NCBI GenBank assembly: GCA_002703065.1
Contig: PAEO01000019.1
Span: forward strand, 55,930-63,515
Reading direction: 5' to 3'
Length of the DNA stretch: 7,586 nt
Source: Flavobacteriaceae bacterium
Lineage (GTDB): Bacteria > Bacteroidota > Bacteroidia > Flavobacteriales > Flavobacteriaceae
A program made the position numbers and the translations under genes. The notes beneath the pieces were generated by a model. That model did no database searches. It was not told the origin of the DNA and worked only from the letters and a program-made list of their open reading frames with translations. Positions 7,058 through 7,586 of the stretch are shown here, in pieces (the stretch's first letter is position 1; each line of letters opens with the position of its first letter).

Positions 7058-7586
7058 TTTAAACTAATAAAGTTGTTAATTTTTTCTTTTTTTGAAACTA
7101 AGAAGTCAATATCATCATAACCGTTAATTAAACATGTTTTTTTATACTGATCAACATCAAAATTTATTGAATTATTGTTAAAGTTCAATCTTTGATCAGG
7201 TAAATCAACTTCAAATTTAACATCTGGTTTATTATAAATTTTATTAAAAATAATTTCTAAAGTTTCATCGCTAACTTGTATTGGTAAAATATTATTATTT
7301 AATGCATTCATTTTAAAAATATCTGCAAAAAAACTTGAGATTATTACTTTGAATCCATAATCTTTAAGAGCCCATGCCGCATGTTCTCTACTTGACCCAG
7401 AACCAAAATTTGAACCAGCAACTAAAATTTCTCCAGAATACTTTTTGTTATTTAAAACAAAATCAGGATTAAGTTCATTTTTTTTGTTGAACCTCCAATC
7501 CCGAAAAAGATTTTCTCCGAAGTTTTTTTTGCTTGTAGCTTTTAAAAATCTTGCAGGTATAATTTGATCAGTATCAATATTTTCAA
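7051..7586 (-). CDS. leuD: 3-isopropylmalate dehydratase small subunit (5' partial)
   Basis: LeuD is the small subunit of isopropylmalate isomerase. With the iron-sulfur subunit LeuC it converts 2-isopropylmalate to 3-isopropylmalate. The frame is open on the minus strand from the right edge of the window to the TAA at 7053-7051, giving 177 complete codons. The Met at 7311 is internal, since conserved sequence continues upstream of it. Visible motifs, numbered from the edge, are '[13 protein letters not shown]' (2-14), '[17 protein letters not shown]' (57-73, the LeuD/aconitase swivel-domain signature) and '[18 protein letters not shown]' (87-104). The family is about 195-200 residues and the DTDQIIPAR motif usually lies near residue 20-30, so only some 20 residues are missing. 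The end overlaps leuB by 7 nt. leuC is probably upstream, outside the window. Confidence 0.95.
   Translation of the reverse strand, partial: ENIDTDQIIPARFLKATSKKNFGENLFRDWRFNKKNELNPDFVLNNKKYSGEILVAGSNFGSGSSREHAAWALKDYGFKVIISSFFADIFKMNALNNNILPIQVSDETLEIIFNKIYNKPDVKFEVDLPDQRLNFNNNSINFDVDQYKKTCLINGYDDIDFLVSKKEKINNFISLKC

Overview
The window is ordinary chromosomal housekeeping DNA from a bacterium with a very A+T-rich genome (about 70% A+T by eye). Lon (lon) and ribosomal protein S1 (rpsA) both look like Bacteroidota/Flavobacteriia proteins. S1 has the 'FDWNEFEQGI' lead-in, the 'INAKSEGVISLNEFRYNP' block and a 'TLGD' C-terminal tail that I associate with that group. None of the starts that can be seen has a Shine-Dalgarno sequence at normal spacing, which also fits. 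An uncultured marine flavobacterial lineage with a reduced, low-GC genome is my inference; the sequence alone does not prove it.

Layout. On the + strand: the C-terminal half of a UMF1-family MFS transporter (1-690, cut at the left edge); lon (777-3218); cmk (3235-3906), 16 nt after lon and probably co-transcribed with it; a 143-nt gap with a candidate Bacteroidota-type promoter and two possible hairpins; and rpsA (4050-6002). On the - strand, converging on rpsA: leuB (5999-7057) and the upstream leuD (7051 to beyond 7586, cut at the right edge). leuD and leuB overlap by 7 nt. rpsA and leuB share a TTAA in which each strand reads its own TAA stop. No stretch over 300 nt lacks a gene, and I see no tRNA, rRNA, CRISPR array, insertion sequence or phage gene.

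How the genes work together. Lon degrades damaged and regulatory proteins, Cmk recycles CMP/dCMP for nucleic acid synthesis, and S1 brings mRNA to the 30S subunit. cmk next to rpsA is a very widespread arrangement. LeuD and LeuB carry out consecutive steps of leucine synthesis: the isopropylmalate isomerase small subunit, then 3-isopropylmalate dehydrogenase.

I found no previously undescribed system. The points most worth a second look are the structured rpsA leader, the zero-spacing convergent junction of rpsA and leuB, the lysine-rich N-terminal extension of S1, an altered helix motif in the UMF1 transporter, and the absence of porQ between lon and cmk.
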